DNA of 35,069 nucleotides from JBDTCS01 sp039923455 (lineage in GTDB: Bacteria > Bacteroidota > Ignavibacteria > Palsa-1295), in NCBI GenBank assembly GCA_039923455.1, contig JBDTCS010000245.1:1-35069 (forward strand), given 5' to 3'. This document shows positions 8,084 to 16,740 of the stretch, in pieces. Both the position numbers and the translations under genes were made by a program. The notes beneath the pieces were generated by a model, which saw nothing but the letters and a program-made list of their open reading frames with translations, had not been told where the DNA came from and did no database searches. Positions within the stretch are counted from its first letter, which is position 1, and each line of letters starts with the position of its first letter.

Positions 8084-9124
8084 ATGAAACGATTATTACT
8101 CTTTGTCGGACTATTTCTTCTGCCGGTTAGCGCAGGCTTTGCCCAGACTGTTTTGGTTGAAGCATTTACAAATACTGCCTGCACGAATTGCATCACACCC
8201 GATGGCCAGATCACGAATTATGTGACGACCCACCCAAATTTGAAATTGATATTTTACCACAATAACTTTCCTTCACCGAAGGATCCGTTCTTCAAGGCGA
8301 ACAAGTCCGGAAGCAATTATCGTGGATACGGATTCTATAATGTGCAGGCAGATCCAGAAGCACATGTTCGCGGCGCAAATGGAGGCAGTGCTTTCTCATC
8401 TTGGAAAAGTTTGATCACCGACTCGCAAGGACCTTACTCTGCGGATATTGCGATCGGTCTGAAGTCAATCGATGGAGGCAAGATTCAAATCGATGTCACT
8501 ACAACTGGGACGTCAAATAATAAGTCCGTCCAATTGATGATCGCGATGACGGAGTCTGGAATTGCATTTAATAATACAGAAAGTTTTGGCAATCCACCAT
8601 CAGGAGTATGGGACAATGTATTTCGGAAAATGCTACCCGGTGATAGCGGTTCGACCCCATTTGTGTTGAGCGGTACAAAGACCATAACTGCTATCTTCGA
8701 CACAACAGGGACGGGGTGGCATGCCGCCAATATGGAAGTTATCGCATTCTTGCAGACGGTAGCTTCATTGCCGCTTGCGACGACAGATTCTGCTGCGATC
8801 ATTGGTGTTGGTGTTCGACCACTTTCGAGTTTAGGTGTTACAAACAGCAAAGCCATTAGTGGTGCACTTTTGGGCAGCGCAAGTCCGGATCCGTTCACAA
8901 ATACAACAATGTTACCTTTGCACCTGAACAAAACCTCGCAAGTGCGAATGGTTGTTGTGAATTCCATCGGTCAGGAAGTTGCGACGCTTGCCGACCGAGT
9001 GTTCGAAGGTGGCGATGCAAATATTCGGTTGGATGCTACAAATCTTGCCAATGGAATTTATATGGTGCGCTTATTTTTGAATGGGGTCTTCCATTCCCAG
9101 ATGAAAGTAGTTTGCCAACGGTAG
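8084..9124 (+). CDS. Omp28-like thioredoxin-fold protein with T9SS C-terminal sorting domain
   Basis: ATG 8084 starts a clean signal peptide (MKRLLLFVG, cut near GFAQ at residue 21), so the upstream in-frame extension is rejected. The 346-residue protein begins its mature part with VLVEAFTN and a CTNC active site at residues 33-36, as in Omp28-related outer-membrane proteins. The last 80 residues or so have the T9SS type A sorting-domain pattern: PDPF near its start, an IGQEV turn, and a final NGIYMVRL strand followed by a basic end. The protein is therefore expected to be exported through the type IX system and anchored on the surface or released. Its neighbours are an outer-membrane protein and a periplasmic thioredoxin. 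Substrate unknown. Confidence 0.88.
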   Translation: MKRLLLFVGLFLLPVSAGFAQTVLVEAFTNTACTNCITPDGQITNYVTTHPNLKLIFYHNNFPSPKDPFFKANKSGSNYRGYGFYNVQADPEAHVRGANGGSAFSSWKSLITDSQGPYSADIAIGLKSIDGGKIQIDVTTTGTSNNKSVQLMIAMTESGIAFNNTESFGNPPSGVWDNVFRKMLPGDSGSTPFVLSGTKTITAIFDTTGTGWHAANMEVIAFLQTVASLPLATTDSAAIIGVGVRPLSSLGVTNSKAISGALLGSASPDPFTNTTMLPLHLNKTSQVRMVVVNSIGQEVATLADRVFEGGDANIRLDATNLANGIYMVRLFLNGVFHSQMKVVCQR

Positions 9125-9143
9125 ATCTTCTTCGGAGTTAGTG

Positions 9144-9177
9144 AAACGGCCTGCTAGCGTTGATTAGCAGGTCGTTT
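9144..9177 (+). terminator. intrinsic terminator after the Omp28-like gene
   Basis: A 13-base stem with one G-T pair (9144-9156 with 9165-9177) and an eight-base loop begins 20 bases after the stop codon. A T run follows a few bases later at 9181-9184. Confidence 0.75.
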
Positions 9178-9246
9178 ACGTTTTGCGGATGATATTTGGT
9201 CTTCCGACAAATTTGCAGGATACGGCTCCTCTGCCACAGAAAGTGT

Positions 9247-9254
9247 TATTTTTG
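9247..9254 (+). promoter_or_regulatory. candidate Bacteroidota-type -7 element (TATTTTTG)
   Basis: The octamer matches the TAnnTTTG element of the primary sigma factor described in Bacteroides and lies 35 bases before the Nif3-family start. A TTTG at 9212-9215 is too far upstream for the usual spacing, so only half of the promoter is supported. Confidence 0.35.
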
Positions 9255-9288
9255 TAGAACGGTGGAAGGAAGCCTCACGCGCAGAAAA

Positions 9289-10437
9289 ATGCTGATTCAG
9301 GAATTTATTAGTACACTCGAAGAGGTAATACCTCTTGGAAGTGTTGGATATGACCGAGATGCCGTCGGTGTTCAAGTTGGATTCCCGAAAGGCGCAGAGT
9401 TAACGCGAGCACTATTTGCCTTTGAGATTACGGATGAGATCGTCGATGAAGCGTTGAGTCTTGGCGTAAATCTTATTGTCGCTTTTCATCCGTTGATATT
9501 TCCGAATCTTACTCGGGTCGATGATTCGACGAGGACGGGAGCACTCATCGGTAGGCTGGTTCGGTCGAATATTGCGCTGTACATTCAGCATACCGCTTTC
9601 GATGCTCATCCGGAATTTGGAACGAGTCGGTTAATGGCGGAGGCTCTCGGACTGGAGCAGATCAAGCCGATTGCTGGGCTCGCTGGTACCATGAACAAGA
9701 TTGTCGTTTATGTTCCGCAAGAATCGGTCGAAGCTGTTCGCTCTGCGATGTCAGAAGCCGGGGCCGGACGGATCGGCAACTATTCGAAGTGCAGTTTTGA
9801 GATTGAGGGAAAAGGTACTTTCAAAGGTGACTCAGGGGCACACCCAACGGTGGGACAAGCAGGGAGTTTTGAACGAGTCTCGGAAGTTCGGCTTGAAATG
9901 AGCTGTGAAATGTGGAATTTGAACCCAGTGCTTCGAGCAATGACGTCGGCGCATCCGTATGAAGAGATCGCCTTCGATGTGCTTCAAATTGCCTCAGGGA
10001 GCCCGAATTTTGGGATGGGAGCTGTCGGGGAGTGGGAGGAAGGGAAGTCGATAGAAGACGTATTGGCATTGACGAAAGCGACCTTTGGAACGGCAGTTTT
10101 GCGACACAATGAGGTCAGAACGAAGCAGCTGACCAAGATTGCAATGTTGGGCGGAGCCGGTATGGATTTCTATTCCGGGGCAGTTCGCTCAGGTGCGCAA
10201 GCATTTATTACGGCGGATGTGCGTTACCATGATTTCTATCGCGCGCGGTTTGACGATATTTTGCTCATCGATGCCGGGCATGCCGAGACAGAGCGTTTTG
10301 TAGCTGGAGGAATGTTGCGCGCCGCGAAGTTTGCTATTGCGTGTGCTGCAAAAAAAGGAAAAGATTTTTCGAAGGAGAATTTGGAAGCGTTGTTGGTCGT
10401 TTCAAAATATCAGCCGAACGCTCTGAGGTATTATTAA
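9289..10437 (+). CDS. Nif3-like dinuclear metal-centre protein (YqfO type, with inserted domain)
   Basis: ATG 9289 begins at the normal family N-terminus, giving 382 residues; the frame extends upstream only as non-homologous sequence. The protein has the long YqfO-type architecture. The two Nif3 halves (about 1-135 and 240-382) are separated by a PII/CutA-like insert at about 136-236, which includes the SAHPYEE motif. Metal-site residues are visible: His67 in FHPLIF, His101 and Asp105 in HTAFD, and the pair His331/Glu335 in DAGHAETE. The usual HHP motif is Phe66-His67 here, so one ligand appears lost. The family forms toroidal hexamers; its cellular role is still debated. The zinc-ribbon gene and rnpB follow, an order also known in Actinobacteria. 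Confidence 0.9.
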   Translation: MLIQEFISTLEEVIPLGSVGYDRDAVGVQVGFPKGAELTRALFAFEITDEIVDEALSLGVNLIVAFHPLIFPNLTRVDDSTRTGALIGRLVRSNIALYIQHTAFDAHPEFGTSRLMAEALGLEQIKPIAGLAGTMNKIVVYVPQESVEAVRSAMSEAGAGRIGNYSKCSFEIEGKGTFKGDSGAHPTVGQAGSFERVSEVRLEMSCEMWNLNPVLRAMTSAHPYEEIAFDVLQIASGSPNFGMGAVGEWEEGKSIEDVLALTKATFGTAVLRHNEVRTKQLTKIAMLGGAGMDFYSGAVRSGAQAFITADVRYHDFYRARFDDILLIDAGHAETERFVAGGMLRAAKFAIACAAKKGKDFSKENLEALLVVSKYQPNALRYY

Positions 10438-10521
10438 TTTATCGAACTGGTACAAGGTATTCGGGAACAGTGAGGGAGACGGACCGAAACCATTGTGCTT
10501 ACATTACATAGGATACGTACC

Positions 10522-11286
10522 GTGAACGAATCGTTATTGCATCTATACGAACTACAGAAGATCGATACCAAACTCGACGAACTCATCGAGAATCGTGGAG
10601 AGTTACCCGAGCGTGTGGACGAGACGCGTAACGAAGTGGGAAGTCATCGCGAAGAACTCGAGCGACTTCGCGCAACGATCACCGAGTTAGAAACTCGCGG
10701 TCGTTCGCTCAGTGCCGAAAGCTTGGAGTTGCGCGATAAAGTCGAGCAATATAAGGCGCAGCAATTCGACGTGAAGACCACTCGCGAGTATGACGCGATC
10801 ACGTTTCAACTCGAAGATGCGAACAAGCGTTTGAATCGTAGTCTTGAAGAATCCGGACGTACCGGTATCGCGCTCGAGCAAGCCAGGACCGAAGAAGGTC
10901 TGCTCTCTGAAAAAGTAGAGCACATGGAGAAAGAATTGGTTGATAGTGAAGCGACGCTCAAAGCCGTCCTTGCCGAAACGCAGGATGAAGAGAAGCATCT
11001 TCAGAACGATCGCAAGAAAATGCTGAAGTTGATTAGTGCGCCGCACCTTTCGATGTACAATCGTGTGCGTCCTGCAAAGAACGGTATCGCGGTCGTGCCT
11101 ATTCGCAATGGCGTCTGCGGTGGATGCTTCAATGCGATCCCAAGGCAGATGGTACTCGAACTTAAGCTTGGCGAGAAGCACACCGTGTGTGAATACTGCG
11201 GACGTATCGTAGTCGGCGAGCCGATCTCATTACTGGTTGACGGCCCTCCGGTGGCTGCAGTGCAAGTTACAGCCGAAGAAGAATAA
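10522..11286 (+). CDS. C4-type zinc-ribbon coiled-coil protein (DUF164/zf-RING_7)
   Basis: Predicted cytoplasmic protein with a long N-terminal antiparallel coiled coil (about residues 1-175, rich in Glu, Arg and Leu heptads). A C-terminal C4 zinc ribbon follows, with CGGC and CEYCG as its two knuckles. I prefer GTG 10522, which gives the usual family start NESL-x-x-LYELQKID and has AGGA about six bases upstream. The GTG at 10495 would add nine residues of no homology. Members of this family are often thought to bind nucleic acid, but no activity is established. The gene follows the Nif3-family gene by 84 bases and precedes rnpB by 35 bases. Confidence 0.88.
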   Translation: MNESLLHLYELQKIDTKLDELIENRGELPERVDETRNEVGSHREELERLRATITELETRGRSLSAESLELRDKVEQYKAQQFDVKTTREYDAITFQLEDANKRLNRSLEESGRTGIALEQARTEEGLLSEKVEHMEKELVDSEATLKAVLAETQDEEKHLQNDRKKMLKLISAPHLSMYNRVRPAKNGIAVVPIRNGVCGGCFNAIPRQMVLELKLGEKHTVCEYCGRIVVGEPISLLVDGPPVAAVQVTAEEE

Positions 11287-11321
11287 GTCGCTTTTACGTT
11301 TGAAGAAGTATACGTTTTTAT

Positions 11322-11856
11322 TGAGCACACATCATCGGGCAATCGCGCGGTATCTGTAACAGGATCACGTGAGGAAAGTCCGAACTCCATAAAGCAGCGT
11401 GCCGGCCGAGAGAACGAGCGTTGGGCAACCAGCATTCTGATTCAAGTCCGGGCAGCGACGAAATAAATCTTCCGTGCTAATCGCACTCAAAGAAAAAAGT
11501 CGCTGACAGCTTAGTGTCACAGAGATATACCGCCTAATCCGGTTTGCCTTTATTGGCGAGCCTGATTCGGTAAGGGTGAAAAGGCGGTGTAAGAGACCAC
11601 CGTTCCGAAAGTAATTTCGGGAGTCCAGATAAACCTCGCGCGGAGCAAGACCAAATATGAAACCGCGCCTTCAAATGCTTCAGCAATGAAGCTATGAATG
11701 CAGCCACCGCTTGTGGCCAGAGTTTCGGGTAGGTCGCATGAATCGGAAGAGTCCGCAAGGATACTCACCGATTCCCAGATAAATGATTGCCTCCGTTTTG
11801 CTTTGTTATGGAGCGAGACGACAGACAGAATTCGGCTTATAGATGATGTGTGCTCA
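11322..11856 (+). ncRNA. rnpB: RNase P RNA, bacterial type A
   Basis: The catalytic RNA of RNase P, which matures tRNA 5' ends. The ends are set by a perfect P1 helix of 15 base pairs, 11322-11336 with 11842-11856. The P4 5' strand and J3/4 region reads GAGGAAAGTCC at 11371-11381, and its 3' partner ACAGAA...CGGCTTAT lies at 11825-11840. Other conserved blocks are the CACAGAGATATACCGCC region (11519-11535), GGTAAGGGTGAAAAGGCGG (11568-11586), and the GGAGCAAGACCAAATATG block near 11641-11658 that leads to the tRNA CCA-binding region. At about 535 nt it is longer than the common 350-400 nt, with extra hairpins between 11670 and 11780, such as GCCAC-GTGGC. Minus-strand frames across it are shadows. 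Confidence 0.95.
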
Positions 11857-11883
11857 TTAAGTTTTGATTGCAATATCTGATTC

Positions 11884-12204
11884 ATGTCCCGTCTCGAAAA
11901 GCTCGAAGCATTTTTGAAGCTCGATCCCAACGATAGCTTCACCAGATACGCAATTGGCCTTGAGTACGCTTCGATAAAAGATTACCCCAAAGCAATCGCT
12001 GCCTTAGAAACGCTTCGCACCGCCGATCCCGCGTACGTCCCGACCTACTATCAGCTCGCGGACTTCTATCGTCAGATGAAGGATACAACTCAGGCGAGCC
12101 AAATTTACAATCTAGGTATTCTCGTGGCCCGTCAAGCGCGTGATCTACATGCTGCGAGCGAACTTGAAGCAGCACTCGACGATATGGAATCAAACGAATT
12201 TTAG
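11884..12204 (+). CDS. small tetratricopeptide-repeat protein
   Basis: A 106-residue soluble protein made of about two and a half TPR units. The first runs from about residue 16 to 49 (YAIGLEYASIKDYPKAIAAL) and the second from about 50 to 83 (YYQLADFYRQMKDTTQA), with the usual Gly/Ala, Tyr and Pro positions. There is no signal peptide or membrane segment, so it is probably a cytoplasmic adaptor. It lies 27 bases after rnpB and 25 bases before pyrE, and may be co-transcribed with either. Partner unknown. Confidence 0.82.
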   Translation: MSRLEKLEAFLKLDPNDSFTRYAIGLEYASIKDYPKAIAALETLRTADPAYVPTYYQLADFYRQMKDTTQASQIYNLGILVARQARDLHAASELEAALDDMESNEF

Positions 12205-12229
12205 AATTACTAAACACACTGCGGAGAGC

Positions 12230-12883
12230 ATGTCGGAAACGTTAACAGAGCAATCGATGAAAGAGGCTGCAATTCAGTACTTCATCGAAGAGGAAGTTTT
12301 GAAATTTGGAGATTTCACGCTTAAGAGCGGAAGAAAATCACCTTATTTTTTTAACACCGGCTCGCTCTGCACGGCAAAGCAGCTTGCAAAGCTTGGAAGC
12401 TTGTATGCGACAAAACTTCTCTCGCTTCCTGAGTTCAATGACGCGAATGTAATATTCGGCTCCGCCTACAAAGGAATTCCGATCTCGGTCGCGACTGCGA
12501 TAGCCTTAGCCGGAACATCGCGCGAGAGCATCCGTGCGGTCAGCGATCGCAAGGAGCCAAAGACGCACGGTGATAAAGGCAATTTCCTTGGTGTACTCAA
12601 GCCCGGTGACAAGGTCGTGATTGTTGATGATGTTATCACGACCGGTGAGACAAAAATCGAGGCGTTAGAAAAACTTCGTGAGTTTGGATGTGAGCCGCTT
12701 GGATTTATTATTGCATTTGACCGTGCAGAGCCGATTGATCGTTCAGGTCTGACAGCTCGTCAAAGTTTTGCCCAAGCTTCCGGCCTACCGGTTCATGCGC
12801 TCGCGAGTGCCAAAGACGCTGCACGAGTGAGGCCAGAGTTTGCCGCAGTCCTAAACGACTACCTCGCGAGCATTACAAACTAA
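12230..12883 (+). CDS. pyrE: orotate phosphoribosyltransferase
   Basis: Transfers the phosphoribosyl group of PRPP to orotate, forming OMP in pyrimidine synthesis. The 217-residue protein has the orotate-binding segment FTLKSGRKSPYFFN near residues 30-43. The PRPP loop VVIVDDVITTGET lies near residues 128-140 and the GSAYKGI block near 80-86. ATG 12230 is supported by GGAGAG five bases upstream; the longer frame from 12140 overlaps the TPR gene in another frame and has no homology. The 3' end overlaps the end of the convergent ABC-F gene by 11 bases. Confidence 0.95.
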   Translation: MSETLTEQSMKEAAIQYFIEEEVLKFGDFTLKSGRKSPYFFNTGSLCTAKQLAKLGSLYATKLLSLPEFNDANVIFGSAYKGIPISVATAIALAGTSRESIRAVSDRKEPKTHGDKGNFLGVLKPGDKVVIVDDVITTGETKIEALEKLREFGCEPLGFIIAFDRAEPIDRSGLTARQSFAQASGLPVHALASAKDAARVRPEFAAVLNDYLASITN

Positions 12884-14972
12884 GCACCCGTTCCAAATCC
12901 TCCGAAAGCGCAGACCACGAAAAATAGAGTTCTTCCAATTGCGTTTTTAGTGCGGCGTGTCGGTCGCTATCTTTTTTGACACGCTCAGCATCAGAATAAT
13001 AATCCGGTTGATACATCGCATCTTCGATCGCGAGTTTTTCTTTCTCGGCACTTGCGATCGCTTGCTCTGCTTTCTTGATTTTGTCGCGCAGAGGTTTTTC
13101 CTTTGTGTCTCGTTGCCGTTTAGCTTCCGCTTCTTTGCGCTTGCGTTCTTTCGCATCGATGACGGAGGAGTCCTTCTCGTTGCGTCCTCCAAGTGATGTC
13201 ACCGAAGGCATCGTCGCCGCCTCGGTTTGCGCGCTGCGTTCCTGAGCCGCCTTCTCATTTTTCTTTTCAACGCGAGCAGCAGCTTTCTTTTGTTGGATCA
13301 GAGCTAACTCGGAGGTGTGCAGTTCATCGAGATATTGCTCGAGTGAATGCTGGTAGTCTTTAACTTTTCCATTGCCGAAGGTTATCACTCGCTCTACAAG
13401 ATCCTCAAGAAAATCTCTATCATGCGAAATCACGATGATCGTACCTTCAAAGCTGAGCAACGCATCCTTGACGACCTCCTTCGACCGCATATCAAGATGG
13501 TTCGTCGGCTCATCGAGAATCAGCGTATTCACTGGCTCAAGCAGCATCTTCGCTAAGGCCAATCGGGATTTTTCACCTCCCGAAAGCACACGCACGGGCT
13601 TAAAGACATCATCGCCTTGAAATAAAAACGCACCCAGAAGTGATCGCACCTGAGTCTGATTCTTCACACCCGTTCCGCCGGAAGCTTGATGGAAAAATTG
13701 TGCGCGGGTAACCGCTTCGAGCGTTTCGAGCACTGTCACATTCGGGTCAAGCGCCTCGGCTTGATGCTGTGCATAGTAACCGATAGTGACATTATACCCA
13801 GGTTTCAGCTCACCACCCGTTAAATGATCTTGCCCGGCGAGAATGCGACCGAGCGTCGTCTTGCCTTCACCGTTCTTGCCAAGAAAAGCTACTCGATCAC
13901 CACGCTCGATATTCAGATCTACGTTTTGAAAAATATTCTTTTTGCCATCATAACTTTTTGAAGCGCCTTCTATTTCAAAGACCATTCGTCCCGATGCTTG
14001 GGAAGCGGGGAAGGCAAAGTGTACGGATGGCGCATTCGATACAAGTTCGACGCGTTCCATACGTTCGAGCATCTTAATGCGCGATTGCGCCTGCTTGGCT
14101 TTTGTTGCTTTGTACCGAAAGCGCTCAACGAAGGATTCGATCTCTTTGCGTCTTGCTAAGAGCGTAGCCGCTTGTGCTTCACGAAGGGCCTCTCGTTCCG
14201 CTTTTGCTTTCTCGTAAAAATTGTAGTTGCCCGGAAACACCTCGATCTTCGCACCCAAGGCGATCTCCGCTGTCCGATTCGAAATTGCATTCAAGAACGC
14301 GCGATCATGCGAGACGAGTATGATTAAGCCATCATAATTATTCAAAAACTCTTCGAGCCAAATCAAACTTTCAAGATCAAGATGGTTCGTCGGTTCGTCA
14401 AGCAGAAGGGCGTTGGGTTTCGCGATCAAAAGCTTGGCCAAAAGCAAGCGCATTTGCCAACCACCCGAGAACTCACTCACAGGGCGAGAGAAGTCGCTCT
14501 CTTTGAATCCAAGCCCTTGCAGAATCTTCTCCGTCTGCGAGGTAAGTTCGAAACCACCAGCATCTTCAAATCGGTGGTGCAACACTCCGAATCGGTCAAG
14601 CATCTTCATGTAGCCATCGCTTTCATGGTTGCTTGATTCGGTCTCCAGTTTTATCTGGATCTCATCAATTTCTTCCTCGATCTCGATCAAATCGGCTCGT
14701 GCGCGCAATCCCTCCTGAAGCAATGTCCGACGCTGAGCAGCAGCATCGAGCGTCGGCTCCTGCGGCAAATAGCCGATCGTGAAGCCGGTCGGAGTGTTGA
14801 TAGTACCCGTTTCAGGCTCAAGTTCACCTGCGATAATCTTCAGAAGTGTCGACTTCCCGGCTCCATTCGGACCGACGAGTCCCATACGATCCGCAGGGCG
14901 GACCGTTATCGTCACGTCTCGGAAGAGATACTCTCCTCCGAATTGCATTGCAAGATGTTCTAAAGCGATCAA
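12873..14972 (-). CDS. ABC-F family ATPase (ribosome-associated type)
   Basis: A 699-residue soluble protein with two ATP-binding cassettes and no membrane domain. NBD1 has Walker A GPNGAGKS at residues 34-41, signature FSGGWQ near 168-173 and Walker B LLLDEPTNHLD at 189-199. The interdomain linker (about 243-315) is helical and basic, with KATKAKQAQSRIK, the P-site tRNA interaction motif of ABC-F proteins. NBD2 has Walker A GKNGEGKT at 365-372, an LSGGEKSRLAL signature and a second DEPTNHLD. A C-terminal coiled coil (about 555-699) is strongly charged. ABC-F proteins act on stalled or initiating ribosomes; housekeeping Uup/YdiF-like function is more likely than antibiotic resistance, but this cannot be decided here. 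Confidence 0.93.
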   Translation of the reverse strand: MIALEHLAMQFGGEYLFRDVTITVRPADRMGLVGPNGAGKSTLLKIIAGELEPETGTINTPTGFTIGYLPQEPTLDAAAQRRTLLQEGLRARADLIEIEEEIDEIQIKLETESSNHESDGYMKMLDRFGVLHHRFEDAGGFELTSQTEKILQGLGFKESDFSRPVSEFSGGWQMRLLLAKLLIAKPNALLLDEPTNHLDLESLIWLEEFLNNYDGLIILVSHDRAFLNAISNRTAEIALGAKIEVFPGNYNFYEKAKAEREALREAQAATLLARRKEIESFVERFRYKATKAKQAQSRIKMLERMERVELVSNAPSVHFAFPASQASGRMVFEIEGASKSYDGKKNIFQNVDLNIERGDRVAFLGKNGEGKTTLGRILAGQDHLTGGELKPGYNVTIGYYAQHQAEALDPNVTVLETLEAVTRAQFFHQASGGTGVKNQTQVRSLLGAFLFQGDDVFKPVRVLSGGEKSRLALAKMLLEPVNTLILDEPTNHLDMRSKEVVKDALLSFEGTIIVISHDRDFLEDLVERVITFGNGKVKDYQHSLEQYLDELHTSELALIQQKKAAARVEKKNEKAAQERSAQTEAATMPSVTSLGGRNEKDSSVIDAKERKRKEAEAKRQRDTKEKPLRDKIKKAEQAIASAEKEKLAIEDAMYQPDYYSDAERVKKDSDRHAALKTQLEELYFSWSALSEDLERVLSL

Positions 14973-15116
14973 TGGATTTTTAGCTTTGAGTGCCCACGAA
15001 ACCTATTTTGCACCGCATTCTCCGAAGGAATGACCGGTCAAGCCGAGAGAAGTTTTTACAAGGGCAAAAAGTTCTTTGGGAATAAGCTCATTGAGAATTA
15101 ATTCCTCGGTCGATCC

Positions 15117-15656
15117 TCAGTTTTGATTTATGCGTCTCCCACGGCGGCGCTTTTGAATAGGGGGGAGAATGTGCTGCTTATGGACGCCTTCCTTTTCACG
15201 AGCTATTATGGAGATGCTGCCATCGAGCTCGAGAACCGCAGTTTCTACCGAGCGAGTGTCGGATATGCCATGCTCGCGAATTGCCTCCTCCAACTCGTCT
15301 TGTCGAATATCTTCTCGTGCCAGATTTCCCGGGAGGGTGACTCCGCGGCTCATGAGTAAGGTCGGCACCCCCTTGAAGATCTTTCCCAAGTTCTCGTTCT
15401 TAAAGATCACTTTCGTGAGAGTGACGTTGATCAAAATGAGCGTAATCGCCGCCACAATTCCTCCGGTTAAGCTCGAATCTGTTCCCACCATCGCGTTTTG
15501 CACCGCATTGGAGACTAGCAAAACGAGTGTAAAGTCTATGATCGTTAGCTGGGATATGTGTCGCTTGCCCGCGACTCGAAAGGCAATGATCAATGCCAAA
15601 TAAACGACTGTGCTACGAAGTATTATCTCGGGGAGCGATGCAAGGGAGCCGATCAT
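15117..15656 (-). CDS. YetF/DUF421-like membrane protein
   Basis: A 179-residue protein with about three N-terminal membrane helices (residues 10-28, 36-54 and 62-85). A cytoplasmic DUF421 (YetF) domain follows, ending in a very basic tail (QKRRRGRR). The RVAGKRHISQLT-x-IDF block at about residues 27-42 is diagnostic for the family, whose Bacillus members affect spore or envelope physiology by an unknown mechanism. The gene stands alone on the minus strand, 144 bases upstream of the ABC-F gene. Confidence 0.88.
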   Translation of the reverse strand: MIGSLASLPEIILRSTVVYLALIIAFRVAGKRHISQLTIIDFTLVLLVSNAVQNAMVGTDSSLTGGIVAAITLILINVTLTKVIFKNENLGKIFKGVPTLLMSRGVTLPGNLAREDIRQDELEEAIREHGISDTRSVETAVLELDGSISIIAREKEGVHKQHILPPIQKRRRGRRINQN

Positions 15657-15790
15657 AGTATCTCGTCGAATGTGTGTGAATCTCTGTGCGAAGTTACATT
15701 GGTCTTTTCATCGCAACTCCGATTTTCGCGGACATCTCTGGATTGAACTGTAACTTCGTTAGAAGTACAATTCACATTCCACAGATAACA

Positions 15791-16126
15791 ATGAACAAAT
15801 CAAAGAATTTTCAGTTCGATGGCGATGTAACTTCGTGGGTTGGCGTAGCGTTTTTGACATGGCTCCTGATCACCTTCACATTTGGGATCGCAACTGCGTG
15901 GGCGCTTTGTATGAAGGAAGAGTGGGTGGCTTCGCACACTATTATAAATGGGAGGCGATGTAAATTTTATGGCACCGGGGCTGATCTTTTCGGACCGCTA
16001 TTGCTTTGGTTCTTCCTTACGATCATCACGGTCGGCATTTACGGATTCTGGGTAGTTCCAAAACTCAAACAATGGATGATAGAGAATACCGATTTTGAAG
16101 GAGAGATCGAGGCTGTACGACTCTAA
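15791..16126 (+). CDS. small membrane protein, DUF898-like
   Basis: A 111-residue protein with two strong membrane segments (about 15-37 and 66-90) around a short polar loop with KFYGTGADLFG. It begins with F-x-FDGD, and the pattern of an N-terminal FDG followed by FYGTG resembles one repeat of DUF898/YjgN proteins. ATG 15791 is chosen because upstream codons do not look coding. Function unknown. Confidence 0.7.
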   Translation: MNKSKNFQFDGDVTSWVGVAFLTWLLITFTFGIATAWALCMKEEWVASHTIINGRRCKFYGTGADLFGPLLLWFFLTIITVGIYGFWVVPKLKQWMIENTDFEGEIEAVRL

Positions 16127-16237
16127 AACTACTCGTCTTCAAGCATTAAGTTGCTATATTCATGAGCACGATTATGCCATTGAAGTCGTGCACATGTTTT
16201 CCTTCACTATAACATTTGTTGTGACCTATTCAAACGT

Positions 16238-16648
16238 ATGAATAATTCGAAGATCAACTATCTGGCTGTGCTCGCGTGCCTGGTGATGAATATGTTGCTT
16301 GGTATGGCTTGGTTCGGAGTATTTGCGACTCCCTGGATGAGCTACATCGGCAAACCGGAATCTGAATTTAAAGCTGCCGGTGGCACACCCTACATTTTCG
16401 CTATACTCGGCGCACTTATTATGGCGCTAACCATTGGATGGTTGCTGCCAAAGTTGGGTGCGAAAAATTTCATGGATGGATTCAAGTATGGGTTCATGCT
16501 GGGATTTGCATTTATTTTCACCGCCGGTTTTACCGCGTTCGCATTTTCGCTCTATCCACCCGGTCAAGCGCTGATCGACTTCGGATATCCGGTGCTGTCA
16601 CTCGCACTTATGGGTGGGATTCACGGTGCTTGGAAGAAGAAAGCGTAA
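16238..16648 (+). CDS. DUF1761-like membrane protein
   Basis: A 136-residue protein with four predicted membrane helices (about 7-29, 50-70, 82-103 and 113-130). The first helix has the NMLLGMAWFGVFATPWM pattern typical of DUF1761 proteins. No catalytic residues are apparent and no function is known. An intrinsic terminator follows, separating it from the catabolic operon. Confidence 0.8.
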   Translation: MNNSKINYLAVLACLVMNMLLGMAWFGVFATPWMSYIGKPESEFKAAGGTPYIFAILGALIMALTIGWLLPKLGAKNFMDGFKYGFMLGFAFIFTAGFTAFAFSLYPPGQALIDFGYPVLSLALMGGIHGAWKKKA

Positions 16649-16673
16649 TCATCCAGAGGCAAATTGATTCGAT

Positions 16674-16706
16674 AGGCCGACGAATTCCGATTGAATTCGT
16701 TGGCCT
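16674..16706 (+). terminator. intrinsic terminator after the DUF1761-like gene
   Basis: A 14-base stem with one G-T pair (16674-16687 with 16693-16706) and a five-base loop, followed by TTTTG and a T-rich stretch. A second short hairpin, GTGCCG/CGGCAC, lies at 16720-16736. Confidence 0.9.
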
Positions 16707-16740
16707 TTTTGTTTATTTGGTGCCGGTTTTCGGCACTTTC

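Noticed and set aside
11001..11942. Minus-strand frames over rnpB and the end of the zinc-ribbon gene
   Set aside because: They overlap conserved RNase P RNA blocks and the coding frame of the zinc-ribbon gene; no homology is recognised.
15031..15040. Ten-base palindrome TGACCGGTCA between the ABC-F gene and the YetF-like gene
   Set aside because: Too short to distinguish from chance, and no promoter elements stand next to it.
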